NCBI GenBank assembly: GCA_037039925.1
Contig: JAXRKP010000080.1
Coordinates: 250,001-314,000, forward strand
Direction: 5' to 3'
DNA from: Doris montereyensis
Lineage: Eukaryota; Mollusca; Gastropoda; Nudibranchia; Dorididae
DNA length: 64,000 bases
In this document: one piece after another, positions 1 to 23,463 of the stretch
Numbering within the stretch: position 1 is the first letter of the stretch
Layout of the letters: each line of letters starts with the position of its first letter
Position numbers and translations under genes: made by a program
The notes under the pieces: model-generated
What the model was told of the DNA's origin: nothing
The model's input: the letters and a program-made list of their open reading frames with translations, nothing else
Database searches by the model: none

Positions 1-1965
1 TCCCTTTTTCCAGTCGTCTGGCACCTATTTGGACTTCTATGCTTGTTGGCATATTGCATGTAGTAGTAGTAGTTTGTCTGCCTCTCTCCCTTGTTTTTAA
101 TTATTTCTGGATAAACTTTATCTGCTCCTGAGGCTTTTCTAATTTCACTTTTCTTATAGCTGTTTGGATTTCTTTCATTGATATATCTACATATTCAGCT
201 GTCTCCTCTGGATTACTTCATACTCTTATTAATTGATATTTACTCCTCGTTTCATACGTTCTGAAAGGATTATGTAAAATTGTTGAAAATGTTTTCTCCA
301 TGTTTCCATGATTTCGCTGTCTTCTTTCATTATTTCTCCTTTGGCATTCTTAATTTGTCGTATTGGGCATGCTTTGGTCTTGCTCATGCTCTTCCTTGCC
401 CCTGCCCCCAGAACAGCTTTTGATTTCCTTGATAACTTTTTTGGAGTCTTTGTCCAAACTTATTGTTCCTGTTTTACTTTCCTCACTTCCTCTTTGGCGA
501 TAGTTATTTTATGCACGTAATCTATCCTATCCTCTAGTCTCTTTGTTTGCAAGTATTTCTTCCAGGCATCCTTCTTTTCTTTGATCTTAGTCTTGACATT
601 CTCATTCCACCATGCTGTTCTTTTCTTATCTCCTTTTATTTGTTTCCTACCACAGACCTCTTCAGTACAACTGAGGAGTGTTTCTTTATACATCTGCCAT
701 TTTTCTTCTATTGTGCTATCATCCAGATCCATCTGTCTTTCACTGATAAATATTTTTATCCTAGATTGGTATACATGTTTTACTACTGGTTTATTCAGTT
801 TCTTTATTTTGAGTTTAGTCTTTCTTCTCTTTCCTTCTCTGTTTGTTTTCCTCCGTCGGTAATCTCATTTTCGCAATCATTAAGTGATGAATACTAAATA
901 TTTCTGCTCCTCTGTTTACTCTTGCATCCAATGTACTGTAAAAAAGGGAGCTGCTAACTATTATGTAGTCTATCATTGATTTTTCACATGTGTCTTCATT
1001 TACCTTTGTATATTTGTGGATATCTTTATGAGGAAAAAAGGTGTTGGCTATTTTCATGTTATTCTTTAGGCAAAAATCTATTAGTCTCTTTCCATTTAGA
1101 GAAGTTGTTGTCTCCCCTTCTTCACCTATTACTCCTCCTGAAGTTTCTTCTACATTGTTGCCTACTCTAGCGTTTAAATCTCCTAAAAGCATTAGTTCCT
1201 GTTTGGATTTAAGATTCTCTGCAGCCATTTTTAAATCGTTTTCGAAGATACTTTTTTCTTCTTTAGTTGCGTTTTTGTTTGGTCCATAAGCTATCAATAA
1301 TTTAATTTCTCGTTCTTTTGGTTTAATATTTACCTCTAATAGCCGTGGGCTTATACATTTCCAACTTTCTAGTAGCTTTTCATGCCTTTCATGCACTAGG
1401 AGGCCTAATCCTGCTCTAACTCTATCTTTGACAACTACTCCTGTGAAGATTAAAATATGATTTGGTCCTACATTTTCTATTCCTTGTCCTTTTTTCTGTT
1501 TCTGTAATGGCCAAAATATGTACTTTGAATTTTTCCATTTCTTTAACTAATTCCAACTCTTTTCCATTTATTGCCCTAACGTTCCATGTTCCAAAAAATC
1601 ACAGTCCGTATTCGTTTCCAAGTTCGTCTTCCAAAGATCAAGCCAGTTATATTCCTTTTACTTCTCTGAATCAGGTTGTTTTGGATAAGCAGGTGATTAG
1701 CCCACTGTACCCTAGGTACACTGCCCGGTGGGGCTACCACCTTGAGGCCCCCTACCAGGCCTTGTTATTTTCTGTCAGGGTTAACTCCCTTAGCCTTTGG
1801 TCAGTCACGACCGGCCTGCAAGGCAGCAGGTTGTTTTCTGTCAGGGTTAACTCACATAGCCTTTGTTCAACCAAGACCCGCCTGCAAGGCAGCAGGAGAC
1901 TCGTAGAGGACGAGATTATCTACTCCCGTACAGGTGCTTACCTGTCCACTGCCCGGAGCTTACGT
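1..1965 (-). mobile_element. RTE-type LINE, copy A, truncated by the window edge
   Basis: Read on the minus strand, this is the 5' half of a non-LTR retrotransposon. A 5' untranslated part (about 1965-1560) is followed by an APE-type endonuclease (about 1560-815) with the motifs AITET, GDLNARVG and SMIDYIIVS, then a linker and the start of the reverse transcriptase (732 to 1). The endonuclease residues normally reading SDHH are S-I-HH here, so a catalytic aspartate is lost. The reading frame is broken several times, so the copy is dead. It is clearly homologous to copy B at 4905-8085, including the 5' leader. The RT palm lies beyond position 1 and is not seen. Confidence 0.85.
1762..1896 (-). 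repeat. Two tandem ~66-69 bp units in the LINE 5' leader
   Basis: Two adjacent units, 1762-1830 and 1831-1896, both contain TTTTCTGTCAGGGTTAACTC and end in CTGCAAGGCAGCAGG. They sit just upstream of the endonuclease of RTE copy A. Tandem 5' units are common in LINE promoters, so they may be promoter monomers; that role is inferred. A related stretch (CCCTGACAGATAACAACCTG) lies at about 4856-4875 near copy B. Confidence 0.7.
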
Positions 1966-2039
1966 AAACGTTATTGAAAAATACCAGTGGGGTGCAGATC
2001 TCAAAAGTATAAAAGTCAAGACAGAAGGCAGTAAAGAAC

Positions 2040-2145
2040 TGCGACAAGTAAAACATTTCATAGAATAAACCCATACACCGAAAGGTAGAATGGGAACTGA
2101 TAAAGAAATAAATAAAGAAAGAAAGAAAGAAAGAAAGAAAGAACA
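2040..2145 (+). mobile_element. Inverted 3' terminus of an RTE-type LINE abutting copy A
   Basis: The segment includes ACACCGAAAGGTAGAATGGG followed by AACTGATAAAGAAA and a (GAAA)n tail. This is the same 3' end seen at about 8020-8085 in copy B. It is in plus orientation directly beside the 5' end of the minus-strand copy A. Copy A is therefore preceded by an inverted copy of the family's own 3' tail. Confidence 0.7.
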
Positions 2146-2149
2146 GGGA

Positions 2150-2885
2150 TTGCCAAAACACAAGCAGAATGTACCATGCAGTAAATCTAAGAAAATATTC
2201 CGATGGAAGAGTCAACATGAATGCATTAAAATGGCATCATTGGTAAAGAGAAAAGAATATTCCAAAATGTCTGAGACAATGCATTCTCAAATTGATTCAT
2301 GAAGGTCCCAAGGCATCAACAAATGTCCTGAACGCGACAGACAATCCGTTTCATGGCCACAAATCAAGAGACAACGAACATGATTGAAAACTGAAAGTGA
2401 AACCAACACCGTTACCAAACAGAGCATGGCAAAAAGCCACAGCTGATCCATGTTAAAAACAAAATATTGCTAGTAGTAGTAATTATCGATTATTATCATA
2501 TCATAATCAAATATATATATTATATACAGGTTTTTTTTTCTGTTAGGTTTACAATACAAACCTTTGAATGCCCTGTGTAAAAAATCAAAATGGTAACTTG
2601 GCAATTTCATATCTGAGAAAAATTACAAGTCCGAAACTAATCATTGTACAAAAAAAAAACGTAAACCCCTCAATTCCTTGTCTAGTAATTTTTAAAGGAT
2701 TGTTTATAAGGAAGAAACAGAATTTGTTTAGTTTGTAACTTAAGCAAATTAAAAAAAGATACTTATCTTTATATAAATGTCCTTTCTTATGTGTATAATG
2801 TCTAGAAATATACATTTTGAATTTATCTTCTTGACTTATAATTAATAACGCCCTTCAACTGAAGAGCTATCCGATATTTCCACCC
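2150..2885. other. Non-coding AT-rich stretch
   Basis: No recognisable gene. It holds short A/T runs and an AT dinucleotide patch near 2508-2525. The short open frames here show no family similarity that I recognise. Confidence 0.4.
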
Positions 2886-2889
2886 GGGC

Positions 2890-3560
2890 TGCCTTATAGT
2901 TTACAGTATTTGTATATTTTGTGCTTCCCTTCCTGTATGTTTTGTGCAATGTTGCGTATATCTTCGATGTCTTTAATTGTACATGTAGTTTCACCCTTAA
3001 TGAGGTATTGTCTGTGGATTTTCAATGTCACAAGTTTTGTTTTTGGTCTACCCCGTCTCTTTGTAGTTTGCTCTTGAAAGTAGTTAATCATGGTTTTGTT
3101 ACTCAGCGTGTTATCTTACCTGGGGATGTGTCCGGATAATCAGCATCTGTTGTCTAACACTGTGACTGTGCGTGATAAAAGTATTTCATTTGTGTTCTTA
3201 TAAAGATATTTGTTTGATCTCTTTGTTGGACATCGTATGTTTAGAATACTTCTCAGTTTTTTTCTGAGGAAAATATATAATCTATATTCATCATCTTTGG
3301 TGAGTGCCCATGCTCAGAGTCATAAAGAAGAATTGATTTTTTCATGGTATATATTCGGTCTAATGTTTTGTTTGCTACGGTCATTTCTGATCCAAACGGA
3401 GGATAGTTTGTAGTACTGCATTTGATGGTTGCTCTCTCCTGCATATATGTCATCTTTGTCCCCCAGAAGTAACTCTTCTTTCTTTACTTTTCTCCAGTGT
3501 TTGCCATCGCTTCTCTTGATGATCGTATGCTCAGGTTTGTTGGTGTTCACTATGATGTTA
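2890..3560 (-). pseudogene. LINE reverse-transcriptase C-terminal relic
   Basis: Minus-strand frames read like the region after the RT palm of a non-LTR element. About 3550-3320 gives NTNKPEHT, then a lysine-rich stretch with LLGDKDDI. The end (about 3091-2894) gives MINYFQEQTTKRRGRPKTKL, the basic C-terminal tail typical of this LINE type. Stops and frameshifts separate the pieces. No endonuclease or palm is attached, so this is an old fragment. It may be a separate insertion from the CR1-like relic beside it. Confidence 0.6.
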
Positions 3561-3639
3561 AATTTCTAGTAACCTTCTAGTGCATATATAAGTATTTTGA
3601 GAGTGAGAGACAAACATGATCAGTATCATCGATTTGGTG

Positions 3640-4560
3640 GACTATTTTATATAGAATAGATGGATTAGATCACCATGCTTACGGCGATATTTACGTTTAA
3701 GAGTTGGGAGATTTGGCAAATTAGGGTATCTTAATCTTTCCTCTTATGAATAATTTATTAACTCAGAAACCATCCTTGTAGCACGCCGTCGGACGTTTTC
3801 AATGATTATGGATTGTCTTTTGAAAAAAGGACTACAAAAGCAATTGTCATATCCAGAATTGGCTGGATATAGATTTAAGGAGAGATAGAAAAAGGGAAAC
3901 ATTTACATGTATGTGCTCAAAATTTCTTAAAATGATTCCTACAAATTTAGTTACTCTGTCAATGCAATCCTCAACATACATATCAAAGCTCAGTCTTGCT
4001 CTGATAAAATATACGACATATATATTTCTCTGATTTAGTCACAGAAAGAAGAATTGATTTACCAGAGTCAAGATAATATGCCTTAGGAGGATGTCTATCA
4101 ACAATATGCAAAACTTTACATTTGGAGACATTGAGCCATTGAATTTCACTTGCTACTCCTTTGACCATTCCGATAATTCCTCCTGAATTACATTATGATG
4201 ACTTGCAGACCATATATCGTCGTGTCTACACCAACTACCTGACTGGCAGAGTGGACAACTCTAGATGATTATTAATAAATAAGAGAAAAAGCAACGGGCC
4301 CATTACACTGCCCTGTGGGACATCTCTAATTACACCTTTATCCTTTATGGTTTGAGACCACCCCATTGACAACCCTTTGTTTACGTATAGTAAGAACTTA
4401 TCTTATCCAGTTGAACAAAGCACCTGTAATACCATAAACCTTTACTTTAATGAATAATATTTCATAGAGAACTGAATCAAAGACATTACGAAAGTCAAGA
4501 TAAATGACATCAATACAAGCTCTTTCGTCAACCAACCGTGTAAAATCCTCCATGACAATG
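3640..4560 (-). pseudogene. CR1/Jockey-like LINE reverse-transcriptase relic
   Basis: The minus strand, from 4560 downward, encodes a recognisable RT fingers and palm segment. RLVDERACIDVIYLDF with nearby KVKVYGITGALFNWI corresponds to RT blocks around the first catalytic aspartate. A degenerate form of the PQGSVxGPLLF block is at about 4310, and SKCKVLHIVDRHP is at about 4110. Many stops and frameshifts interrupt it, and the FADD box is not intact. It is a different lineage from the RTE copies on both sides. Confidence 0.7.
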
Positions 4561-4649
4561 ACATTATATTATAACACACAATCTTCTTTTTCTAAATCAA
4601 TGTTGATAGTCATTTAGCATCATTACGAGTGATCTGAGATTCTAAATAT

Positions 4650-4905
4650 TTTATTACCTTTCTTTCTTTCTTTATCATTATCAGCTCCCATTCTACCTTT
4701 CGGTGTATGGGTTTAGATGCCCAAAATGATCTTTTCCAGGCTGCCCTGTTCTGACACTTTCTGTTTCCTTCCATGAAAGTTTTCTTTTGCCTCTTTTATA
4801 TCTTCTTCCCACTTTCTCCGAGGTCTACCTTCTGGTCTTTTATCTTTAGTTTTAACCCTGACAGATAACAACCTGCTGCCTTTTCGTTGAGAGGCCGACA
4901 TCTTG
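4650..4905 (-). mobile_element. Inverted 3' terminus of an RTE-type LINE abutting copy B
   Basis: Minus-strand frame 4901-4713 reads DKRPEGRPRRKWEEDIKEA, matching the C-terminus of copy B's ORF (RPKGRPRRKWEEDLKEA at about 7885-7935). It then runs through the same ACACCGAAAGGTAGAATGGG terminus to a (GAAA)n-type tail near 4650. It lies head to head with the 5' end of copy B. Copy A shows the same arrangement. Confidence 0.75.
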
Positions 4906-7900
4906 CCTCTGGATTACTGAGTCCCCCTCCAGTAGGAGTCCTCAAGGTGGCAACCCCACCATCTATCTAGGGTACAGTGGGCTAATCCCTGCTTATCCAA
5001 AACCAAACTGATTCAAAGAAAGAAATATGATATACCCGGATTGAACTTTCGAAGACGGCTATGGAAAAGAACATGGACTGATTTTTGGAACATGGAATGT
5101 TAGAGCAATAAATGGAAAAGAGTTAGAATTAGTTGAAGAAATAGAAAAGTTCAAAGTATGTATTTTGGCCATTACAGAAACAAAGAAAAAAGGACAAGGA
5201 ATAGAAAATGTAGGACTGAATCATATTTTAATCTTCTCAGGAGTAGATGTCAAAGATAGAGCTAAAGCAGGAGTAGGCCTCCTAGTGCATAAAAGGCATG
5301 AAAAGCTACTAGAAAGTTTGAAATTTATAAGCCCACGGCTATTAGAGGTAAATATTAAATCAAAAGGACGAGAAATTAAATTATTAATAGCTCATGGACC
5401 AAACGAAGACACCACCAAAGAAAAAATAGATATCTCCGAAAACGATTTACAAATAGCTGCAGAGAATCTTAAATCCAAACAACAACTAATGATTTTAGGA
5501 GATTTCAACGCCAGAGTAGGCAACAATATAGAAACATCAGGAGAAGTAATATGTAAAGAAGGAGAAATAACAACTTCTCCAAACGGGAGAGAGACTAATT
5601 AATAGATTTTTTCCTAAAGAATAATAACATGAAAATAGCCAATACATTTTTTTCCTCATAAAGATGTCCATAAATATACAAGAGTACATGAAGACACTTG
5701 TGAAAAGTCAATGATAGACTATATAATAGTTAGCATCTCTCTACTTTACAGTACGATGGATGTATGAGTTAACAGAGGAGCTGAAATAGTTAGTGATCAT
5801 CACTTGGTGATTGCCAAAATGAGATTACTGACTGAAGAAAACAAACAGATAAAGAAAGAGAAGAAAACTACTAAACTCAAAATAGAGGACCTAAATAAAC
5901 CAATAGTAAAACAGATATACCAATCTAGGATAAAAAGATTTATCAATGAAAGGCAGATGGATCTGAATGTAGCACAATAGAAAAAAAGTGGCAAATATAT
6001 AACGAAAGACTTCTTAGTTGTACTGAAGAGGTCTGTTGTAGGAAACAAATTAATGGAGATAGGAAAAGAACAGCATCGTGGAAAGAGAATGTCAAGACCA
6101 AGATCAAAGAAAAGAAGGATGCCTGGAAGAAATACTTGCAAACAAAGAGGCCAGAGGAAAGATTAGAATATGTGAATAAAATAACTATCGCCAAAGAGGA
6201 AGTGAGGAAAGCAAACAGGAACAATGGGAAGAGTTTGGACAAAGACTTCAAGAAAGCTATCAAGGAAATCAAAAGCTGTTCTGGGGGCAATGAAGAGCAT
6301 GAGAAAGATCAAAGCATGCTTAATATGACAAATTAAGAATGCCAAAGGAGAAATAATGAAAGAAGACAGCGAAATCATGGAAACATGGTGAAAATATTTT
6401 CAACAATTACATTATCCCTCCAGAACATATGAAACAAGGAGTAAAGATCAATTAGTAAGATTAACAAGTAATCCAGAGGAGACAGCTGAAGATGTAGATA
6501 TATCAATGAAAGAACTTCAAACAGCTATAAGAAAAGTGAAGTTAGGAAAAGCCCCAGGAGCAGATCAAATTTATTCAGAAATGATTAAAAACCAAGGCAG
6601 AGAGGCAGACAAACTACTACATGCAATATGCCAACAAACATGGAAGTCCAAACAGGTGCCAGATGACTGGAAAAAGGGAACAGTTGTACCAATACATAAG
6701 AATGGATCAACTATGGAATGCTCAAACTATAGAGGGATATCACTACTTAGCGTTTCAGGAAAAGTGTATGCCAGGATACTGGAAATGAGACTAAGAAAAA
6801 AGAGTAGAGGATCAGATTGAAGAACATCAGAATGGATTTAGACCAGGAAGAAGTGTACAAGACCGCATATTTACAATTAGACAAATAATAGAAAATTCCT
6901 TGAGAGAAACAATGACTTGTACCTGTGTTTTATTGACTTAGAAAAAGAATTTGACACTGTGAGGAGGGACGAACTATGACATTCCTTAAAAGAACACAAT
7001 GTAAAGCAAAATTTAATAGAAGCCATTAAATGTTTTTACAATAAAACCAACATGTGCAGTGAGAGTAGCTGGAAACATATCTGCAGAATTTGATTTACAT
7101 ATGGGAGTAAGACAAGGTGGTTTCCTAAGTCCACTTTTGTTTATCACATTTATGGATTCAGTCGCAAAGACATCCTCAAAAATGAAGAAAATGAATATAG
7201 GTATGTGGAAGCTCAAACCAGTAAATGTAGCAATGCTTTCATTTGCCGATGATTTAGTTCTGTTTGGAAAATCAGAAAGTGACCTTCAGTCGATTATCAA
7301 CATTATGAACAATGAACTAAATAAAAGAGGAATGAGAGTAAATGCAAAGAAAACCAAAAACAATGCTAGTAACTAAGGAAGCTAAAACACAAAATCTGGG
7401 CTGGGAGAATTTAAAGAAGTTCACAGCTACAATTACCTAGGAGTAATGATTAACTCAGAGGGAAAACTAAGAGAAGAAATCAGCCAGAGAATCCAAAAGG
7501 AAAGTGCAATATATAACCGTCTAGGAAAGGCATTTGACAATTCTTGTTTTGACAACAAGAATTGTCAACAAAAACCAAAATGACAGTATACAATACAGTT
7601 CATTGTCCTACTCTCCTCCATGGCAGCAAAACCTGGACTTTAAACAGTAGAGAATATAGAGAATACAGTAGAGTTCAGGCAGCTGAAATGAAATATCTAA
7701 GAAGAGTAGTAAGGAAAACTAAGAGACAAAATCAGAAACACAACAATAAGAAATCAAACCAAAGCAGATGGTATGAAATCTAAGGTAGAAATAAATCAAT
7801 TGAGATGGTTTGGGCATGTAAACAGAATAAATGGCAATAGAATAGCTAAATCAGTATACAGTGCTAAAGCCCAAGGTAAAAGACCAAAAGGCAGACCTCG

Positions 7901-8085
7901 GAGAAAGTGGGAAGAAGATTTAAAAGAGGCACTGAAGCATAGAAATTTAACTTATTTGAAGGAAACAGAAAATGCCAGGACAGGGCATTCTGGAGAAAGA
8001 CCATCTCAGACATTTGAACTTATACACCGAAAGTTAGAATGGGAACTGATAAAGAAAGAAAGGAAGAAAGACTCTAAAGTTTCTG
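4905..8085 (+). mobile_element. RTE-type LINE, copy B, near full length but degenerate
   Basis: It runs in order: a 5' leader shared with copy A (4905-5085); an APE endonuclease (5085-5870; AITETKKKGQGIENVG, GDFNARVG, SMIDYIIVS, SDHHLVIAKMRL); and a linker broken by stops. The reverse transcriptase follows (6506-7380; KLGKAPGADQI, NYRGISLLSVSGKVYARI, GVRQGGFLSPLLF, catalytic FADD at about 7246). The C-terminal region (7560-8060) has LRWFGHVNRI and RPKGRPRRKWEEDL. The 3' end is ACTGATAAAGAAAGAAAG. At least six frameshifts or stops make it non-autonomous. Its endonuclease SDHH motif is intact, unlike copy A. Confidence 0.85.
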
Positions 8086-8089
8086 AGTG

Positions 8090-9025
8090 TAATTTAAAAG
8101 TGTTACAGGGATCAAGACTGACAACTTTTCTCTTTCACAATAAGAAAACTAGTGGTATGCTTTGAGGAAGAAATGAAGTATAATATGAATTCTATTTAAC
8201 ATTCAAGATGTTCAAATGGAAATTCCCTCACTTGCCAAAACTAATCTACATTCTTTACCCTGCTATGACCATCCAAAAAAAGGTATGGTTTATAGTAAAC
8301 TATACACAATAAAAGCAATTGCTATGGTCACAGCCCGGACGATTATTCCACTCAAATCTTATGAGGTGACTGAAGATAAAAATCATTTTCTCAAACCAAT
8401 AATGAAAAACAAGAGCAAAATTTATACATGCGCAATAGCAAACGCAATAAACCTAACAATATTACTATGCTTTTTGTTTTTATTTCAGCATGTTTTTAAA
8501 CAAAGTCAATATTTTGACAACAATACGCTCCTTCTAATCCATCATACTTAAATTTAAAGCCCAATCAATATCTTATCATTCTCACTCATTCTTTATTTTT
8601 CTCAACACAAATGTTATAAATTCATTGGAAATAACAAGAACATAATGGCATAGCAACATAATTACATTTGTACAGTTGTCCATTTTTTCTAATACAGTGA
8701 ATCAATGAATCTGGAAATATTCTTTGATGCTATTGCTATTTGCTGTTTTTCACTTGTACTTGTAAGATATAATAAAGGCATCATTAATCTCTTCAGATTA
8801 ATTATCCTCTTCAAGTTGTGAAAACAAAAGTATCAAAAGACCCTATACTGTAATATAAACTAAAAACAAAAAATATTTTTGCTCTGTAAACAGTGTAATG
8901 ATGAGGTTGCACCTGTGATTTGACAGATTGGTTATGGTATGAGTTTGAGTGACTCAGTTCAAGAAGAGGTTTTTATTTACACATACTGTTCACATTACCA
9001 GCATAACATAAATTTCTGATTTTAG
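8090..9025. other. Non-coding spacer
   Basis: AT-rich sequence between the LINE 3' end and a SINE-like repeat. A 111-codon open frame at 8216-8551 has no recognisable domain and unremarkable composition, so I do not call it a gene. Confidence 0.4.
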
Positions 9026-9029
9026 CACA

Positions 9030-9285
9030 GGCCTCCTCTCTCTCTTTAAAGGGGGTGAGTTACGTTGGAACTCTGTTCAGAACCCTTGAAATGGAGTCTT
9101 AAAGCTTACAGTCTCAGTTGGCTTGAGGCCACTGCAGCTTAACCCCGTCCGTCCGTGATCGGGTTGGCTCCACTGTGTTGCATTGGGAAAAAGGAGCCAC
9201 CCTTTCAATCCTAAGGCTCGCTTAACTCCCTATCGGGAGCAGGTTTACTCTTGGTCATTGGAGGTATTTTGGGAAACTCCGCCAT
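9030..9285 (+). repeat. SINE-like dispersed repeat, copy 1
   Basis: It is GC-richer than its surroundings. It shares the order of motifs CTGCAGCTTAA, GTTGCATTGGG, CCTTTCAA and GAGCAGGTTTACT with the 200 bp insertion at 41261-41462, in the same orientation. No ORF is present. It is probably a short non-autonomous element. Its exact ends are not defined here because no flanking duplication was seen. Confidence 0.5.
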
Positions 9286-9289
9286 TTTG

Positions 9290-10192
9290 GCCTGAGCTCT
9301 CATGAAAATGACCTTCTTTTCGGCGATCGAGGCGCGGGCGGGCCCAAGGGGGCATTGGTTTCCCAGCTTTGTCCCTAAGAACCCACCAACCCCTCCCCAA
9401 GTAGTGGCAGGTATTCACGAGTCATCCATAAGGGAGTGATCCACTTAAACCCTAGGTACTATAATCTTGTCCTCCCTCAGTGCTAAAGAATTACAGAGAA
9501 GCAATCTTGCATGGCACCAATCCGTACATAAAAGATGTAGAAAATAGTCATTAAAGGTCATGTCTGAATTTATGTTTAGTCACTGCATCTGCATCGGTTG
9601 CATGTTGCCAGAGCATTCTAAGACACATGAGTAGAGACAATCTCGTTTTCGCTACTAAGGATTGAATGTAGCTGTTGATGTCTATTGGTTGTGTACTAAG
9701 CTTGGGAATTCTTTACTTTAAATATGTTGTTACTATGAATGTCCTAACTTGAAATATCTTGTTTAATATCCTGGTCATGATTCAGGACAATCAACTAAAT
9801 AATGCATGTGACTGATTAGTTTCTTTGCTAGATGACAATGACATTGAGAGGTATGAATGACATTTCGAAACATAAATGTGAGCTAAAAAGATGAAAAATG
9901 TTTATATATAATAAAGACTTCAGTGAAATCAAGAGGGTATGTTAAAACAATGCTTATAATGCTAAATACTACAGGCCAAAATTCAAACAGATATGACAAT
10001 AGTAATGACAAAACTTAGCAGCAAAATTTGCTTGAAAAACAAACAAACAAATTGTCTTATCTACATAATATTATATATGTCTATCCACGTTTTGAATTTT
10101 CTGGTGCAAAAAACCCCCAACAAACCCATCATATTAAATCAAAGTCATATAAAAAACAAAGTACAAAACAAACAACAAAGAAAAAAATAAGC
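9290..10192. other. CPSF4 downstream and 3' UTR region
   Basis: AT-rich sequence downstream of the CPSF4 stop (minus strand). The part next to 10192 is presumably 3' UTR. I could not assign one convincing polyadenylation signal close to the stop. No other gene is seen. Confidence 0.35.
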
Positions 10193-21134
<10,942 letters not shown>

Positions 21135-23463
21135 TTTTGGGCTTGTACTTATCGCTCTTGAGGAACGATGGAAATAATTCTCATTTAAGTAATATAATTG
21201 TCGATTTAAAACTGAGCAGCACCACAGTTTACTTTTACGCTGCTTTCGTTATGATTGAAGGGTTAACATTTTTAGAATAAGAATGACTTCCCTTTGATAA
21301 TGGGCCGAAAAAGTAAAAAAACATGGATCTATTTCAGAATCGAAACGAAAAATCTTCTCGCCGGATGTTTACAAGACAAGATGCAAACGAATTTTCTGAA
21401 GTCCGAGAACAAGAGAATCACTCTAGAATAGATTAATTCTATTTGATGTGTCGTTACCTCCTTTTCCTCAGTCTTTTTTTCCTTTGACATTGCCAAAGGA
21501 AAGAGATTAGGTCGGGGTCTAGATATATGACGATCTAAACAGAAAAAAACCCCATTTACCGTTGGGTGACCTTGGTGCATGCATTTGTTATTATAATTGA
21601 TCCACTAAAGATATATCTCGATCAACGACGTACAGAGGTCTAGATCCAAATCTAGATCTAGACTCTATTCTAGATCTAGTTTGTTCCTCCAAAAAATGAC
21701 ATGAGCTGTGCACATGTACTTTCCTGTAATATCATCTCCAGTGGGACGTTTTCATGTAGGCTTAATAACTCCTCATTTGATCTAGTTATAGATCTAGATC
21801 TACATTACAGGAGATGCATTGAATGATTGAAGCATCTCAGCACTGTAAATTCTCCATGGTATAGTATGCCTTCATGTATGGGAGATAAGAGATTCTACCA
21901 CAATTCATATAGAGTGTTAAAGAATTCATTTTGTTTTCACATTGAAGTATTGCACGCATAATATTATAAAATTGTTTTGGGGTGTAAATTATCTGACCAA
22001 TTAATACCAATATGCCAGCTTCAAAATATCTGATATCTCGACTCCTGAAGAGAAATTCATGTTTGAAAAGGTAGGGATGTTTCCTCATAGATTATTTATG
22101 ACCAGATTTGAATCAAGAAACTATCCATGCTTTATTGATACATCCTGCAAATGTATAGAGAGGCCGCCGCCTAAGAAGAGGACATTTTTCTCTTTGATTA
22201 TCATGCTATAAGAGGCTACATTTTGACCAAGTCACAGACATTTCAATAACCGATGTGAACTGAAAGCATGTTTTCACTGATAAAGCACTGATGATAATCT
22301 GAATTAAAAATGAATAAACTAAATCAAATTGCTAATTGTTTCATGTAATGACCACCTAGTTTTGTCATCAGTAGGATAAGAGAATAATAATCAAATTTTC
22401 AAGAAATGTACATTGCTTTGTTTCTCCTCCTCTTTCTTAGTCATCCTCCTCCTTCTTGTTTTCAGTCTGAGCTCTAGGTCTAAAGGTCTTACCGATTAGC
22501 ATTACTTAATGATATCTTCTTTACATTATGTACCCAATGCTTTCACCTTAGGGACCATACGGATAAGAGGCCCATTTATTGTTGTCTCCCAAGGTATATA
22601 ATGAGTCGTGCCTCTTAGGCTGGGCTTGTTCTATGTCTTCATGGCTATGAGTTTTGTGAGTGATTGTTTTTGTGAGATATAGAAGGTTAGATTTTTGTGT
22701 TTTTGCCCATTAGAAAAATTAAACAAATTTTCGAAAATTAAACAAATTGTACTTTCGTTTAATATTGTCCTACAGGTATGGTTTTGGTATCAAATCAACT
22801 AGGTAATAAAGTTCTTTCCAGTGGTAGCAATTACTTTTCACCATTGCTTACACTTGAGATTTTGGTTTGGACTACTTATTATCAGTTCCAATTTACATAT
22901 AGAGAAAACACTATGTTTTCTGAGAAAAACGGACTGGCTATTAGGTGGCAAGTTCTTAAACCACTAGTACTGTATAGTTTCAATTTGAGGTATTGCCTAT
23001 ATAAAATGATTAATCCCGCCATCCCCGGCTCCTCTTTCCATTTTTTCCTATGTTATCAGTCAGAGCATTAGCCATGAGATTTAAAAAGAAAAGTAACTTG
23101 CATATATTCAAAACATTTTATTGTAAATAAAATCACTTATAAAAATATAATCTTTAAAAAATGTTCTCCTGTTTGCAATATTTTTATCTGGGAATTTATA
23201 TGATGAAAGACTTCTTTTTTTCTCAAATGAATATTGATATTGATGATTAAATCTATTTTAGAGACAGTTTCGTTTATTATCATTAAGAAATAAGAAGAGG
23301 AAAGGGAAATACAATGTAATTTAGTGTTATTGAACATTAAGGCACATGTTTTGGTCATCTATTATTTCAAAAAACATGTTCTTCTTTTTGCCTTGTTTTC
23401 AATTTTAGATAAATGGATCTATTGTATAGTAACATCCTTCCTTTTTGGCATGTTTTTTTTTAG
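21135..23463. promoter_or_regulatory. Intergenic spacer between divergent CPSF4 and PGS1
   Basis: About 2.3 kb separates the CPSF4 start codon (minus) from the first PGS1 coding exon recognised (plus). It must hold the CPSF4 promoter and 5' UTR, and probably the PGS1 promoter and a 5' exon. No TATA box or CpG island is obvious. TAGATC-rich patches occur at 21640-21680 and 21785-21805. No other gene is supported. Confidence 0.45.

Noticed and set aside
8216..8551. 111-codon open frame downstream of the LINE
   Set aside because: No domain, no splice context and ordinary AT-rich composition.
21323..21433. Plus-strand frame starting MDLFQNRNEKSSRR as PGS1 exon 1
   Set aside because: It ends in a stop without a convincing donor, and the phase needed to join the next exon is not shown.
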